Part shown: piece by piece, positions 1-8,856 of the stretch
Numbering within the stretch: the first letter of the stretch is position 1
How the letters are laid out: the number at the start of each line of letters is the position of its first letter
Assembly (NCBI GenBank): GCA_021792185.1
Contig: JAJYVD010000022.1
Coordinates: 1 to 34,899 of the forward strand
DNA: 34,899 nt
Direction: 5' to 3'
DNA from: Nitrospirota bacterium
GTDB lineage: Bacteria > Nitrospirota > Thermodesulfovibrionia > Thermodesulfovibrionales > Dissulfurispiraceae
Notes under the pieces: model-generated
Database searches by the model: none
What the model saw: the letters and a program-made list of their open reading frames with translations, nothing else
Told to the model about the DNA's origin: nothing
Translations under genes and position numbers: made by a program

Positions 1-26
1 CTCTCTCAGAGCCGTCGGCGTCCACC

Positions 27-46
27 ACTTCTGACTTCTAAACTGG
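27..46. repeat. Short 7-nt-unit array (degenerate)
   Basis: Roughly three heptamers of the type ACTTCTG / ACTTCTA / AACTGGC lie downstream of the CHAT gene. The array is short and degenerate and is listed only because the same style of 7-nt array recurs many times later in the window. Confidence 0.3.
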
Positions 47-84
47 CATCCCTTACGCCAGCGGAACCCTATCTCATACTGTTT

Positions 85-153
85 TCATAAATCCGTCTCT
101 TTTTTCATGAAACTTTTGACATTACCAAACAAATTATTAAAAACCATTGTCAT
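85..153 (-). CDS. Possible 22-residue ORF downstream of the CHAT gene
   Basis: A 22-codon frame (MTMVFNNLFGNVKSFMKKETDL) runs leftward just after the CHAT gene. A GGAGG-like stretch lies about 12 nt upstream of its ATG, which is rather far. The stop overlaps another ATG that itself hits a stop after four codons. It may be a decayed start of a downstream operon gene or chance. I recognise no family. The rest of bases 1-179 shows no gene or clear terminator. Confidence 0.15.
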   Translation of the reverse strand: MTMVFNNLFGNVKSFMKKETDL

Positions 154-179
154 TTTACATTAAACCCTCCTCCCACAGC

Positions 180-2873
180 TCAATTTGCCTCACCCATTAG
201 AATAAACGACGCCCAGTAGAATGGGTTGTCATAGCCGTTATTTCTCAGATAGTTCTTTGCTTCTTTGAGCGCGGTCATTTTGTCCTTGCCGTTTTTCAAT
301 CCGTCGAAAAATTTGGCCATCAGCTTATATGTTGACTCATCCGCAACGCTCCAGAGGCTCACAAGCACCGTATCCGTGCCAGCATACATGAATGCCCTCG
401 AAAGACCTACCACACCTTCTCCTGCTGATTGCACACCGAGTCCTGTCTTGCAGGCGGAAAGCCCCACTATGTCTGCGTTTAAGTCCATCTCAAATATCTC
501 AGAGGCAGTCAGAAAACCGTCTTCTTTGTCATTGCCAATAAGATTCAAAACCAAGGCAGGCTGTTTGATGTATGGGATCTCGTTTCCGAGTATACCGTGA
601 GTTGAAAAAAGTATATAACGCCTTGTCCTTAAATCCTCTGCCTTCAGTTTTGCTTCAGAGGCGTCGGAGCCTATCAGCAGTTTCGAACTGCCAAAAAGCT
701 TTCCCACCTCTTTAATCTCTTTCTCTGTGTTTACAAGGCGGTCGAATTTATATCCGGCATCTTTGGTGGCCTGACTGTCTGTTATAGCCTGAGTTTCTTT
801 GGATACGATTTTAACCCCGCGTAAAGATGCGATGCGGCCGTCATCTTTGCCATACACTGGGTCGCCCAATCCAAAAAAGCTCTTTTCTTTTGTGCGGGCT
901 GTATGCAGGCCTCTTTGCAAAGATAATACAGAGGCTGACTGATAGTAGCTTATAGGATATTCGTCTATTGCATAGATGTGGTCCTTTGATTTAGCCGACG
1001 GCATCGAGAGGACAAGCGATTCGAATGGAAGCAGGCTTAAAGACTCGTCAGAGACGATTATCAGTCGTTCACCTCTATTTATCTCTGAAAGCGCCGGCTT
1101 AAGTAAGAGCGCCGTCAAGTCCGCGCCAAGGTTCACGTTAAAGCTGTTTATATCAGCGCCTTCCTGAAAGGGAGAGCGGTATTTTGTAATCATTGTTGAA
1201 AGCTCTGTCCTTGTCTTATCAACCTTGAATGCCTTAATGATCTTTCCGTCACGGATTACAAACCCAATTGCGTATGGGTCTGTTACTTCATACTCAATAA
1301 TGGTCTCTCCTTTGTTTAAGGCAAGCTGGGAGAGTTTTGCAGGCTGTGGGTATTTGATTGAGGCATATTGGGGATATTCCCTGCGCAGGCGGTCGATAAG
1401 ATTGTCCATCTTTGCTTTAAGTGAAGGGTATTCTGTTTCGAGCTGTTTTAATAGTTCAGGGTTGTTCTTTTCAAAGGCGGTCTGCTGCTGTTTCTTATTC
1501 ATCATTATTTGGCTGGTCAAGTCTTCTTCCTCTTTGGCAAGCTGAGACGGAATCTTGTATCCCTTGCCTGAATGTCTTTTGGAGAGGAGTTCTGAGAAGA
1601 TTCTGCCTCTTGTGTTTTCCGCCCAGTAGAATGCCTCGTCATATCTGCCGAGCATAAAAGCGCAACGGACAGCGCCTTCGTATGCCTCTATCCTCGGAAA
1701 GTCAAATTCATTTCCTTCAAAATAGTGTTCACGCTCCGAAGGGGAAAGGCTGTTTCGTTGGTCTTCCATGAAGGCGATTGCCTTTGTGTACCATTTATAG
1801 GCTTCTTCGTAATTTTTAAGCCCTTCGTGTGAAATTCCGAGGCCTATCCATTTTGGTATTATGAGTCCTGCGCTCTTGGCTTTTTCATTTTTTTCCCTGT
1901 CCCGCTCAAACTGCTTGACTGCCTCTTTAAAATCTTTTTTCTTGAGATAATACCTGCCAAGCCTGATTTCATGATCTTGTTTTTTGTAAATGGAAAAGGC
2001 GTCCTCATCCCTGTTAATGGCAAGATATGCGTCTGCAAGATTGCCGAGACGTTTCCATTTGTCATGTTCAGCCCCGATCTCTTCAGCGATAGCAAGCGCC
2101 TTCTCATAGAAACTGATCGCCTTCCCATAGTCGCCTAAATCACTGTATGCAAGCCCCAGCAAGCCGAGACATTGCCCCTTGTTCTGTTTATCGCCGATTT
2201 CTTCAGCGATGGCAAGCGACTTTTCAAGATAGTCAATCGCCTTTCTGTAGTCACCTAAACCATGGTATATATTCCCCAGCTTACCGAAAGATTGCACCTT
2301 GCCACTTTTATCGCCGATTTCTTCAGCGATGGCAAGCTCCTTTTCGGAATAGTCAATCGCGTTTCTGTAGTCGCCTAAACCATAGTATGCATTCCCCATC
2401 ATACCGAGCACGGTTCCCTTGCCCTTTTTATAGCCGATCTCTTCGGCAATAGCAAGCGCCTTTTCATAATAGTCAATCGCCTTTCTGTAATCCCCTAAAT
2501 CACTGTATGCAAGCCCAAGATTGCCGAGATGTCTCCCCTTGCCCTCTTTATCCCCGATCTCGTCGGCAATGGCCAATGCCTTTTCAATATAGTCAATCGC
2601 CTTTCTGTAATCGCCTAAAATACTGTATACAGCCGCCAGATTGCCAAGCACAGTTCCCTTGCCCTTTTTATAGCCGATCTCTTCGGCAATAGCAAGCGCC
2701 TTTTCCCATTTTTCAATCGCTCCGCGAAAATCCGAAGAATTAAGTCGCTTTTGTCCTTCTTCAAAAAGCGCTTTCGCCCTGTTAAGCTCCTCCTGCGGTA
2801 TCTCTGCGGAAGAAAAATTACATAAAAATAAGACTGCCAGAACAACAAATAAACCGCAAATGATTTGTTTCAT
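180..2873 (-). CDS. Secreted TPR-CHAT domain protein (caspase-like protease family)
   Basis: 897 residues. A signal peptide (positive MKQ start, hydrophobic core, Ser-Ala near residue 23) points to export. Residues ~30-330 are tandem tetratricopeptide repeats built on a GDYRKAIDYxEKALAIAEEIG unit of 40 residues, followed by looser helical repeats to ~440. The C-terminal third is a CHAT domain: the His of FSTHG (His759) and the Cys of LSACKTG (Cys808) match the catalytic dyad of this clan CD peptidase family. The start is supported by GGAGGG just upstream of the ATG. CHAT proteins act as proteases in several bacterial systems, often activated through their TPR or partner domains. Here there are no CRISPR or gasdermin genes beside it, so substrate and trigger are unknown. 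It stands alone, divergent from argG. Confidence 0.9.
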   Translation of the reverse strand: MKQIICGLFVVLAVLFLCNFSSAEIPQEELNRAKALFEEGQKRLNSSDFRGAIEKWEKALAIAEEIGYKKGKGTVLGNLAAVYSILGDYRKAIDYIEKALAIADEIGDKEGKGRHLGNLGLAYSDLGDYRKAIDYYEKALAIAEEIGYKKGKGTVLGMMGNAYYGLGDYRNAIDYSEKELAIAEEIGDKSGKVQSFGKLGNIYHGLGDYRKAIDYLEKSLAIAEEIGDKQNKGQCLGLLGLAYSDLGDYGKAISFYEKALAIAEEIGAEHDKWKRLGNLADAYLAINRDEDAFSIYKKQDHEIRLGRYYLKKKDFKEAVKQFERDREKNEKAKSAGLIIPKWIGLGISHEGLKNYEEAYKWYTKAIAFMEDQRNSLSPSEREHYFEGNEFDFPRIEAYEGAVRCAFMLGRYDEAFYWAENTRGRIFSELLSKRHSGKGYKIPSQLAKEEEDLTSQIMMNKKQQQTAFEKNNPELLKQLETEYPSLKAKMDNLIDRLRREYPQYASIKYPQPAKLSQLALNKGETIIEYEVTDPYAIGFVIRDGKIIKAFKVDKTRTELSTMITKYRSPFQEGADINSFNVNLGADLTALLLKPALSEINRGERLIIVSDESLSLLPFESLVLSMPSAKSKDHIYAIDEYPISYYQSASVLSLQRGLHTARTKEKSFFGLGDPVYGKDDGRIASLRGVKIVSKETQAITDSQATKDAGYKFDRLVNTEKEIKEVGKLFGSSKLLIGSDASEAKLKAEDLRTRRYILFSTHGILGNEIPYIKQPALVLNLIGNDKEDGFLTASEIFEMDLNADIVGLSACKTGLGVQSAGEGVVGLSRAFMYAGTDTVLVSLWSVADESTYKLMAKFFDGLKNGKDKMTALKEAKNYLRNNGYDNPFYWASFILMGEAN
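2081..2720 (-). repeat. 120-bp tandem DNA repeats encoding the TPR units
   Basis: Five to six units of exactly 120 bp, each encoding one 40-residue TPR, are similar at the DNA level as well as the protein level. Blocks such as GATCTCTTCGGCAATAGCAA recur identically in two units (around 2437 and 2677). The near-identity suggests recent expansion or ongoing homogenisation by recombination, so copy number probably varies between strains. Confidence 0.85.
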
Positions 2874-2944
2874 ATCAGTCCCTCCGCTTCCTAAGAAGTT
2901 TGTTTAGCAATGCCGCCCAATATAGGGGGGTTGTATGCTCTCAA

Positions 2945-2971
2945 ATTATACCAGCGCACTATTAATGTCAA
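2945..2971 (-). promoter_or_regulatory. Sigma-70-like promoter of the CHAT gene
   Basis: Read on the minus strand there is a perfect TTGACA (2966-2971) and a perfect TATAAT (2945-2950) separated by 15 nt, which is short for sigma-70. The site lies about 70 nt upstream of the CHAT start codon. An imperfect palindrome AAGGT-N7-ACCTT (2970-2986) abuts the -35 box and could be an operator. The assignment is from consensus match only. Confidence 0.6.
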
Positions 2972-3078
2972 GGTAATTTTCACCTTACCGGGTCGCTCTA
3001 ATGCCCTATAGCATCCCCCCTCACTTCACTTTAAATCGGAATTTATGATATGGTGTATAAAACATCGGGAGGAATTCT

Positions 3079-4281
3079 ATGGCTAAGAAAATCGTACTTG
3101 CGTATTCCGGCGGTCTTGACACGTCCGTTATCATAAAGTGGCTTATCGAAACATACAACGCGGAGGTAATAGCCTTCTGCGCGGACCTCGGCCAGGGAGA
3201 GGATTTAAAGTCGATAAAAGAAAAGGCGCTTAAAACAGGTGCGTCAAAGGCGTATGTGGAGGACTTAAGGAACGAATTCGTAAAGGACTATATATTTCCG
3301 ATGCTTAGGGCAAACGCTATTTACGAAGGCACATACATGCTCGGCACATCGATAGCGCGGCCTCTGATAGCTAAGAAGCAGATAGAGATAGCCTTAAAAG
3401 AAAAAGCCGACGCTGTAGCGCACGGGGCAACCGGCAAAGGAAACGATCAGGTGAGATTCGAACTTACCTATTACGCGCTCAAGCCGGATATAAAGGTTAT
3501 AGCGCCCTGGCGCGAATGGTCCTTCGACTCAAGACAATCACTTATCGACTACGCGAAAAAACACGGCATACCCGTGCCGGTCACAAAAAAGAAACCCTAC
3601 AGCACCGACAGGAATATCCTCCATATAAGCTATGAAGGCGGAATTTTAGAAGACCCGTGGGCGGAACCGACCAAGGATATGTATACCATGATGTTACCAC
3701 CTGAAAAAGCGCCGGACAAACCTTTATATATCGAGATAGAATATAAGGCAGGCAATCCGGTCGGATTAAACGGGAAATCCTTATCACCTGTCGAACTATT
3801 CGAAAAACTCAATAAGACAGCCGGAGAAAACGGCATAGGCAGGGCAGATATCGTGGAGAACAGATATGTCGGAATAAAATCGCGGGGCGTTTACGAAACG
3901 CCGGCAGGCACCGTCTTGCACACGGCCCACAGGGCAATGGAATCCATTACATTGGACAGGGAGGTTCTTCACCTCAGGGATTCTCTCATCCCCAAATACG
4001 CAGAGCTTGTATATTACGGCTACTGGTTCTCGCCTGAAAGGGAAACGCTCCAGACAATGATGGATGACATCCAGAAAAACGTTACAGGCACCGTAAGGTT
4101 AAAACTCTATAAAGGAAATTGCATCGTCGCGGGCAGAAAATCGCCGAAATCCCTTTATCATCCCGAACTCGCGACCTTCGAGGCCGAAAAAATATATAAC
4201 CAGAAAGATGCCGAAGGCTTCATTAAACTGAATGCCCTCCGTTTAAGGGTAAACAGCCTTCTCAGGAAACGGCGCATTTAG
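3079..4281 (+). CDS. argG: Argininosuccinate synthase
   Basis: 400 residues, the usual length. It joins citrulline and aspartate using ATP to give argininosuccinate, the penultimate step of arginine synthesis in the cytoplasm. The N-terminus has the PP-loop AYSGGLDTS (residues ~8-16) that binds ATP. The family stretches around [13 protein letters not shown] and [17 protein letters not shown] are intact. A GGAGG ribosome site sits 7-8 nt before the ATG. The gene is divergent from the CHAT gene and is followed after 18 nt by dprA; no other arginine gene is in the window. No good -35/-10 pair was found in its 205-nt upstream region beyond a weak TATGAT at 3044. Confidence 0.97.
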   Translation: MAKKIVLAYSGGLDTSVIIKWLIETYNAEVIAFCADLGQGEDLKSIKEKALKTGASKAYVEDLRNEFVKDYIFPMLRANAIYEGTYMLGTSIARPLIAKKQIEIALKEKADAVAHGATGKGNDQVRFELTYYALKPDIKVIAPWREWSFDSRQSLIDYAKKHGIPVPVTKKKPYSTDRNILHISYEGGILEDPWAEPTKDMYTMMLPPEKAPDKPLYIEIEYKAGNPVGLNGKSLSPVELFEKLNKTAGENGIGRADIVENRYVGIKSRGVYETPAGTVLHTAHRAMESITLDREVLHLRDSLIPKYAELVYYGYWFSPERETLQTMMDDIQKNVTGTVRLKLYKGNCIVAGRKSPKSLYHPELATFEAEKIYNQKDAEGFIKLNALRLRVNSLLRKRRI

Positions 4282-4299
4282 GTCAGGCAGTTTTCGTCC

Positions 4300-5436
4300 A
4301 TGGAAAAACAACACGACAGAGACGACATCAAATACTGGCTTGCCCTGTCTTTTATAGACGACGTAGGCCCGGTAACCGCAAGGCGGCTCCTGTCCGCGTT
4401 CCGCTCCCCGAAAAAGATACTCGAAGCGAAAATCGATGAACTCAGGGATGTGGAAGATATAAGCGAGGCAAAGCTTAAAAAGATAGCCGGATTCGATTCA
4501 TGGGACGCCGTGGAAAAGACGATTGTGGCATCGAAAGAGCACGGCATAAGAATGATCAAATACATTGACAGCGAATATCCGGAAAATCTCCGTGAGATAG
4601 AAGATTCTCCTGTATTGCTTTATTGCAAGGGACGGCTTGAAAAGGAAGACAGATACGCCATAGCCATGGTCGGCTCGCGGAACATGACACCCTACGGCCA
4701 AAAGATCGCCGAGAGCATAGCATCGGGGCTTGCCTCTTACGGCTTTACCATTGTGAGCGGAATGGCGCGCGGAATAGACACATGCTCTCATAGGGGGGCG
4801 TTAAATGCAAAGGGAAGAAGCATTGCGGTATTGGGCAACGGCCTCGACAATCCATATCCTGCCGAAAACGCGGCTCTCTTCGATGAGCTTTCGAATAACG
4901 GCTGCGTTATCAGCGAATTCCCGCCCGGCACTCCGCCCAACAGGGAAAATTTCCCGAGGAGGAACAGGCTGATAAGCGGCCTCTCATTAGGCGTCCTCGT
5001 TGTTGAGGCGACCGTTAAAAGCGGCTCCCTGATAACTGCGGGATACGCTCTGGAACAGGGTAAAGAGGTCTTTGCGGTTCCGGGCAGCATAACATCCGGG
5101 AATTCCGAAGGCACAAACGCCCTTATCAAAAAGGGCGCGAAACTCGTTCAAAAAGCGGATGATATACTGGAAGAATTAGCGCCTCAAATCAAGGGTCTTT
5201 TGAAGGGTTCGCATAAAGAGATTCCGGAGAGAAATTTCGCCGTAAATATCTCCGGACTTGAAATAACCGGTGAAGAAAAGGCAATATGTAATATTTTGGG
5301 GAGCGAGCCTAAGCACGTGGACGAGATCGCGAGGGAAACACGAATTCCGTCCGCGAAACTTTTAGGTCTGCTTCTCGGCCTCGAGATCAAAGGAACAATA
5401 AAACAGACCGAAGGCAAAAGATTTTACATGGCATAA
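4300..5436 (+). CDS. dprA: DNA-processing protein DprA (Smf)
   Basis: 378 residues with three parts: an N-terminal helix-hairpin-helix-like region (residues ~10-70), the Rossmann-type DprA core beginning near Gly125 (VGSRNMTPYG, then SGMARGIDTCSHRGAL and LPxNRxIS-like NFPRRNRLISGLS), and a C-terminal winged-helix domain (~315-378). DprA binds incoming single-stranded DNA and loads RecA during natural transformation. The start ATG lacks a strong Shine-Dalgarno sequence, so it may be translationally coupled to argG. The order dprA, small gene, topA recalls the dprA-smg-topA neighbourhood of Proteobacteria. Confidence 0.95.
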   Translation: MEKQHDRDDIKYWLALSFIDDVGPVTARRLLSAFRSPKKILEAKIDELRDVEDISEAKLKKIAGFDSWDAVEKTIVASKEHGIRMIKYIDSEYPENLREIEDSPVLLYCKGRLEKEDRYAIAMVGSRNMTPYGQKIAESIASGLASYGFTIVSGMARGIDTCSHRGALNAKGRSIAVLGNGLDNPYPAENAALFDELSNNGCVISEFPPGTPPNRENFPRRNRLISGLSLGVLVVEATVKSGSLITAGYALEQGKEVFAVPGSITSGNSEGTNALIKKGAKLVQKADDILEELAPQIKGLLKGSHKEIPERNFAVNISGLEITGEEKAICNILGSEPKHVDEIARETRIPSAKLLGLLLGLEIKGTIKQTEGKRFYMA

Positions 5437-5451
5437 CAGGAGGAAAGGGAT

Positions 5452-5736
5452 TTGGCACGGAGACTTATAGATATGCTGAGAGTGCTCGCAAAAGAACTTA
5501 TAGAAAAAGGTTATGACGCCGACGACGCGCTGAAAAAGATCAGCGTGTTCGACATAGATTTTTTAACGGTCAAGGAAGAGCTTGTAACGCTCGAATTATC
5601 ACGGTATGTGGACGAGGCGGAACTGGATACCATAAGGGCGCTGCTTTCATACGTGCTTATGAAAGAGACCGAACTCGATACCGAAGATATATATGCCTTT
5701 ACATTCGGTAAAGGCCGCCAGATAACATGGAGTTAA
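5452..5736 (+). CDS. Small conserved-context protein between dprA and topA
   Basis: 94 residues starting with TTG, chosen because AGGAGGA stands at the right distance upstream. The sequence is helical and acidic (LIDMLRVLAKELIEKGYDAD near the start, then TVKEELVTLELSRYVDEAELD). Its place between dprA and topA is where Proteobacteria carry smg (DUF494, ~157 residues), and the N-terminal pattern of a helix followed by a GYDxDDA motif is reminiscent, but the protein is much shorter and I cannot confirm homology. No signal peptide or membrane segment. Function unknown. Confidence 0.75.
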   Translation: MARRLIDMLRVLAKELIEKGYDADDALKKISVFDIDFLTVKEELVTLELSRYVDEAELDTIRALLSYVLMKETELDTEDIYAFTFGKGRQITWS

Positions 5737-5748
5737 TGGAGGAATAGA

Positions 5749-8097
5749 TTGAAATCGCTCGTTATAGTCGAATCGCCCGCAAAGGCGAAAACCATAAATA
5801 AGATACTCGGCAAGGATTTCGGCGTAAAGGCGTCCGTAGGCCACGTAAAGGACCTTCCCAAGAAGGAGCTCGGGGTCGATGTAAATAACGATTTTGCCCC
5901 GCATTATGAAATAATTCCCGGAAAAGAGAAGGTGCTGAAGGAGCTGAAAAGCGAGGCAAAGAAGTCGGAAATCATATACATAGCGACAGACCCTGACAGG
6001 GAAGGAGAGGCCATAGCGTATCATATAGCCGAAGAGATTAACGGCAAGGCTAAAGGTTCTAAGGCAAAGGGACAGGAGAAGAAAAAAATCTATAGAGTCA
6101 CCTTTCATGAAATAACGGCGCGGGCGGTAAAAGAGGCGATGCAGAATCCCGGCAGCGTAAATATCGACAAGGTGGAAGCGCAGCAGGCACGCAGGATACT
6201 CGACAGGCTTGTAGGCTATAATCTCAGCCCGTTTCTATGGAAAAAGGTCAGAAGAGGTCTAAGCGCCGGCAGGGTGCAGTCGGTTGCGGTGAAACTTATC
6301 GTAGACAGGGAGCGGGAAATCGAGGCGTTCAATAAAGAAGAATATTGGACAATAGAATCTCTCATGCGGGCCGTTAATATTACGGATACCGCCGCGCCCC
6401 CTCCGCAATTCCCTGCGCGTCTTTATAAATACAACGGCTCGCTCGTAATAAACCGCGACGCCGAAGAGGGAAAGAGATTCCTTATCACGACAGCGGAAGC
6501 CGCGCAGCAAATCACAGACGAACTTAAAGCCAAGGAATTCCATCTCTCGAAAATAGAGAAAAAACTCAGGAAGAGATCGCCCTCTCCTCCTTTTATTACG
6601 AGCACGCTACAGCAGGAAGCTGCAAGGAAGCTCAGATTCACGGCCAAAAAGACGATGATGACAGCCCAGCAGCTTTATGAAGGGATAGAACTTGGAGAAG
6701 AAGGCTCCGTAGGTTTAATTACGTATATGAGGACCGATTCATTCAGGATAGCCCCTGAAGCGCAGGCATGGGCGAGGGAACTCATAGGAAAAAATTTCGG
6801 AAAGGATTATCTACCGGAAAAGCCGCCTCATTACAAAAGCAAGGGGAGCGCGCAGGAAGCGCATGAGGCGATAAGGCCGACCTATCCCGACAAAGCCCCT
6901 GAAAACGTAAGAAAATTCTTATCCAAAGACCAATATAACCTTTATTCCCTCATCTGGAACAGGTTCATCGCGAGCCAGATGGCGCCGGCGCAGCTCGAAC
7001 AAACCACATACATTATAGGTCTAATCGTCGGGCATGAAGGCACCGAGTTCAGGGCATCAGGCACCGTCATAAGATTTCCGGGGTTTATGGCGCTTTATAC
7101 CGAAAGCAGGGATGAAATAGAGGAAGAAGAAGGCGGGATTCTGCCGTCGATGAAAGAGAACGATCCGCTTACGCAGCGGGAAATAAAGCCGGTTCAGCAT
7201 TTTACACAGCCTCCGCCGAGATATAGCGAAGCAACACTCGTTAAGACTCTCGAAGAAAAAGGCATCGGAAGGCCCAGCACTTACGCGGCGATACTTTCGA
7301 CGATTCAAGACAGGAAATACGTCGAAAAAAATGAAGACAGGAGATTCGCCCCTACCGAACTCGGAACTGTGGTCAACGACCTGCTCGTAGAAAAGTTCCC
7401 GGAATTGATCGACATAGGATTCACTGCAAAAATGGAAGACGAACTCGACGCCATCGAGAACGCCAAAATGAAATGGGTCAAGGTAGTAAGGGATTTCTAC
7501 ACTCCGTTCAACAATGACCTGATAGAGGCGTCAAAGGATATGGCGAAGGTAAAGCCTCATGACATACCCACCGAAGAAGTCTGCGAAAAATGCGGCGCAC
7601 CTATGGTCATAAAATGGGGCAGGCACGGCAGGTTCCTTGCCTGCACCGGGTATCCTCAATGTAAGAATACAAAACCCATAGAGGGCGGCAACGGGAGGCA
7701 AGCAGTTGAACAAACCGTTACTGAAGAAGTCTGCGAAAAATGCGGCGCACCCATGGTAATAAAAAGCGGACGGTTCGGGAAATTCTTAGCATGCTCGAAA
7801 TACCCGGAATGTAAAAATACCAAACCGATATCAACCGGGGTCAAGTGTCCTCTTGACGGCGGAGATATCGTCGAAAGAAGGTCTAAACGAGGCAAATCTT
7901 TCTGGAGCTGCGGCAATTATCCGAATTGCAAGTTCGCCATGTGGTATAAGCCTGTGCCTAAGCAGTGCCCTAAATGCAATGCTTCTTTCCTCGCGGAAAA
8001 ATGGAATAAGGGCGGAGATGCATCTCATATCTGCATGACTAAAGGCTGCGGTTACGAGGAAGATGTAAAAAAAGAAACAGCGCCGGGCGAAGCATGA
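5749..8097 (+). CDS. topA: DNA topoisomerase I (type IA)
   Basis: 782 residues; relaxes negative supercoils by transient single-strand cleavage. The Toprim domain fills the N-terminus (VESPAKAKT, DPDREGEA), followed by SAGRVQSVAVKLIVDREREI and the active-site tyrosine in LITYMRTDS (Tyr326). The C-terminus has four Cys-type zinc ribbons from residue ~605: two close copies starting CEKCGAPMVIK, then CPLDGG...CGNYPNC and CPKC...CMTKGC. Start is TTG, supported by GGAGGA five nt upstream. A short low-complexity Lys/Gly insert (GKAKGSKAKGQEKKK, ~residue 100) sits in a Toprim loop. Confidence 0.97.
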   Translation: MKSLVIVESPAKAKTINKILGKDFGVKASVGHVKDLPKKELGVDVNNDFAPHYEIIPGKEKVLKELKSEAKKSEIIYIATDPDREGEAIAYHIAEEINGKAKGSKAKGQEKKKIYRVTFHEITARAVKEAMQNPGSVNIDKVEAQQARRILDRLVGYNLSPFLWKKVRRGLSAGRVQSVAVKLIVDREREIEAFNKEEYWTIESLMRAVNITDTAAPPPQFPARLYKYNGSLVINRDAEEGKRFLITTAEAAQQITDELKAKEFHLSKIEKKLRKRSPSPPFITSTLQQEAARKLRFTAKKTMMTAQQLYEGIELGEEGSVGLITYMRTDSFRIAPEAQAWARELIGKNFGKDYLPEKPPHYKSKGSAQEAHEAIRPTYPDKAPENVRKFLSKDQYNLYSLIWNRFIASQMAPAQLEQTTYIIGLIVGHEGTEFRASGTVIRFPGFMALYTESRDEIEEEEGGILPSMKENDPLTQREIKPVQHFTQPPPRYSEATLVKTLEEKGIGRPSTYAAILSTIQDRKYVEKNEDRRFAPTELGTVVNDLLVEKFPELIDIGFTAKMEDELDAIENAKMKWVKVVRDFYTPFNNDLIEASKDMAKVKPHDIPTEEVCEKCGAPMVIKWGRHGRFLACTGYPQCKNTKPIEGGNGRQAVEQTVTEEVCEKCGAPMVIKSGRFGKFLACSKYPECKNTKPISTGVKCPLDGGDIVERRSKRGKSFWSCGNYPNCKFAMWYKPVPKQCPKCNASFLAEKWNKGGDASHICMTKGCGYEEDVKKETAPGEA

Positions 8098-8100
8098 TTC

Positions 8101-8856
8101 ATGAAGCATCCACTTCTCATCGGCATCGGCGGAGCGCACAGCGGTATCGGTAAAACAACCATAGCATCGGCAGTCATAGCCCATTTAACAGACCATCCTA
8201 TTTATCCGTTTTCACATCCGCCGAAAATAGGGGCTATAAAATACACTAAAACGGCCTTCTATTCGTCCATTGTCGACGATAAGACCATTATCCGTCAGGA
8301 AAACAAGGATACAAAAAAACTCCTCGATGCCGGTTCCGAAAATGTATTGTGGGTTCAGTCGCCCCAAAACGAACTCGATGAAATACTGCCGCTTGCGGTA
8401 GACAGGCTTTCCGGCCTTGACTGCGTCATAGTCGAAGGCAACAGCGCGATTGAGTTTTTAAAGCCGGATGTTGTAATATTTTTATTTGACGACTCTCGCG
8501 GTAGAATAAAGCCCTCTGCCGTGAGAATACTCAAAATGGCCGATATTATCGCGTTGAGGGACGAGGATCAAAGACCGGAGGTCAGGGACCGGAATGCAAA
8601 TAAATCCGTACGTTATTGTTTAGCCCCTGCCCCTGCCGATAAGAAGACATTAAAGCTCCTTATAAATTTAATAGAGATGACGATAAAAGAAAAAAACATC
8701 GAAGAACTCCTAAGGAAAAAATCGGATGAAGGCAGGCTTACCTGCAGCGAGGCGCGGAAAATAGCCGAAGAACTCGGGGTCGAGTATAAAGAAGTCGGTA
8801 AAACAGCCAATAAGCTGAAAATAAAAATAAAGAACTGCGAGTTGGGCTGCTTCTGA
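8101..8856 (+). CDS. MobB-like P-loop NTPase with conserved C-terminal Cys motif
   Basis: 251 residues. The N-terminus is a P-loop NTPase (GGAHSGIGKTTIA, residues ~10-22) with GLDCVIVEGNS as the probable Walker B region, resembling MobB, the GTPase helper of molybdopterin guanine dinucleotide synthesis. A distinct ~50-residue C-terminal domain (from IEELLRKK) is helical and ends in NCELGCF, whose two cysteines three apart suggest metal or cofactor contact. No MobA or other molybdenum gene is nearby; it lies four nt after topA and overlaps ccsA by one base, so it is probably co-transcribed with haem genes. MobB-like is a family resemblance, not a proven role. Confidence 0.75.
   Translation: MKHPLLIGIGGAHSGIGKTTIASAVIAHLTDHPIYPFSHPPKIGAIKYTKTAFYSSIVDDKTIIRQENKDTKKLLDAGSENVLWVQSPQNELDEILPLAVDRLSGLDCVIVEGNSAIEFLKPDVVIFLFDDSRGRIKPSAVRILKMADIIALRDEDQRPEVRDRNANKSVRYCLAPAPADKKTLKLLINLIEMTIKEKNIEELLRKKSDEGRLTCSEARKIAEELGVEYKEVGKTANKLKIKIKNCELGCF

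Noticed and set aside
2081-2720. CRISPR array
   Set aside because: The 120-bp periodicity is the coding of tetratricopeptide repeats in an open frame; there are no short repeats with unique spacers.
3021-3061. argG promoter around TATGAT (3044-3049) or TATAAA (3056-3061)
   Set aside because: No -35 element at acceptable spacing; too weak to list as a feature.
5452-5736. Naming the dprA-topA interval gene smg
   Set aside because: Position fits, but the protein is about 60 residues shorter than Smg and the sequence similarity is too slight to name it.
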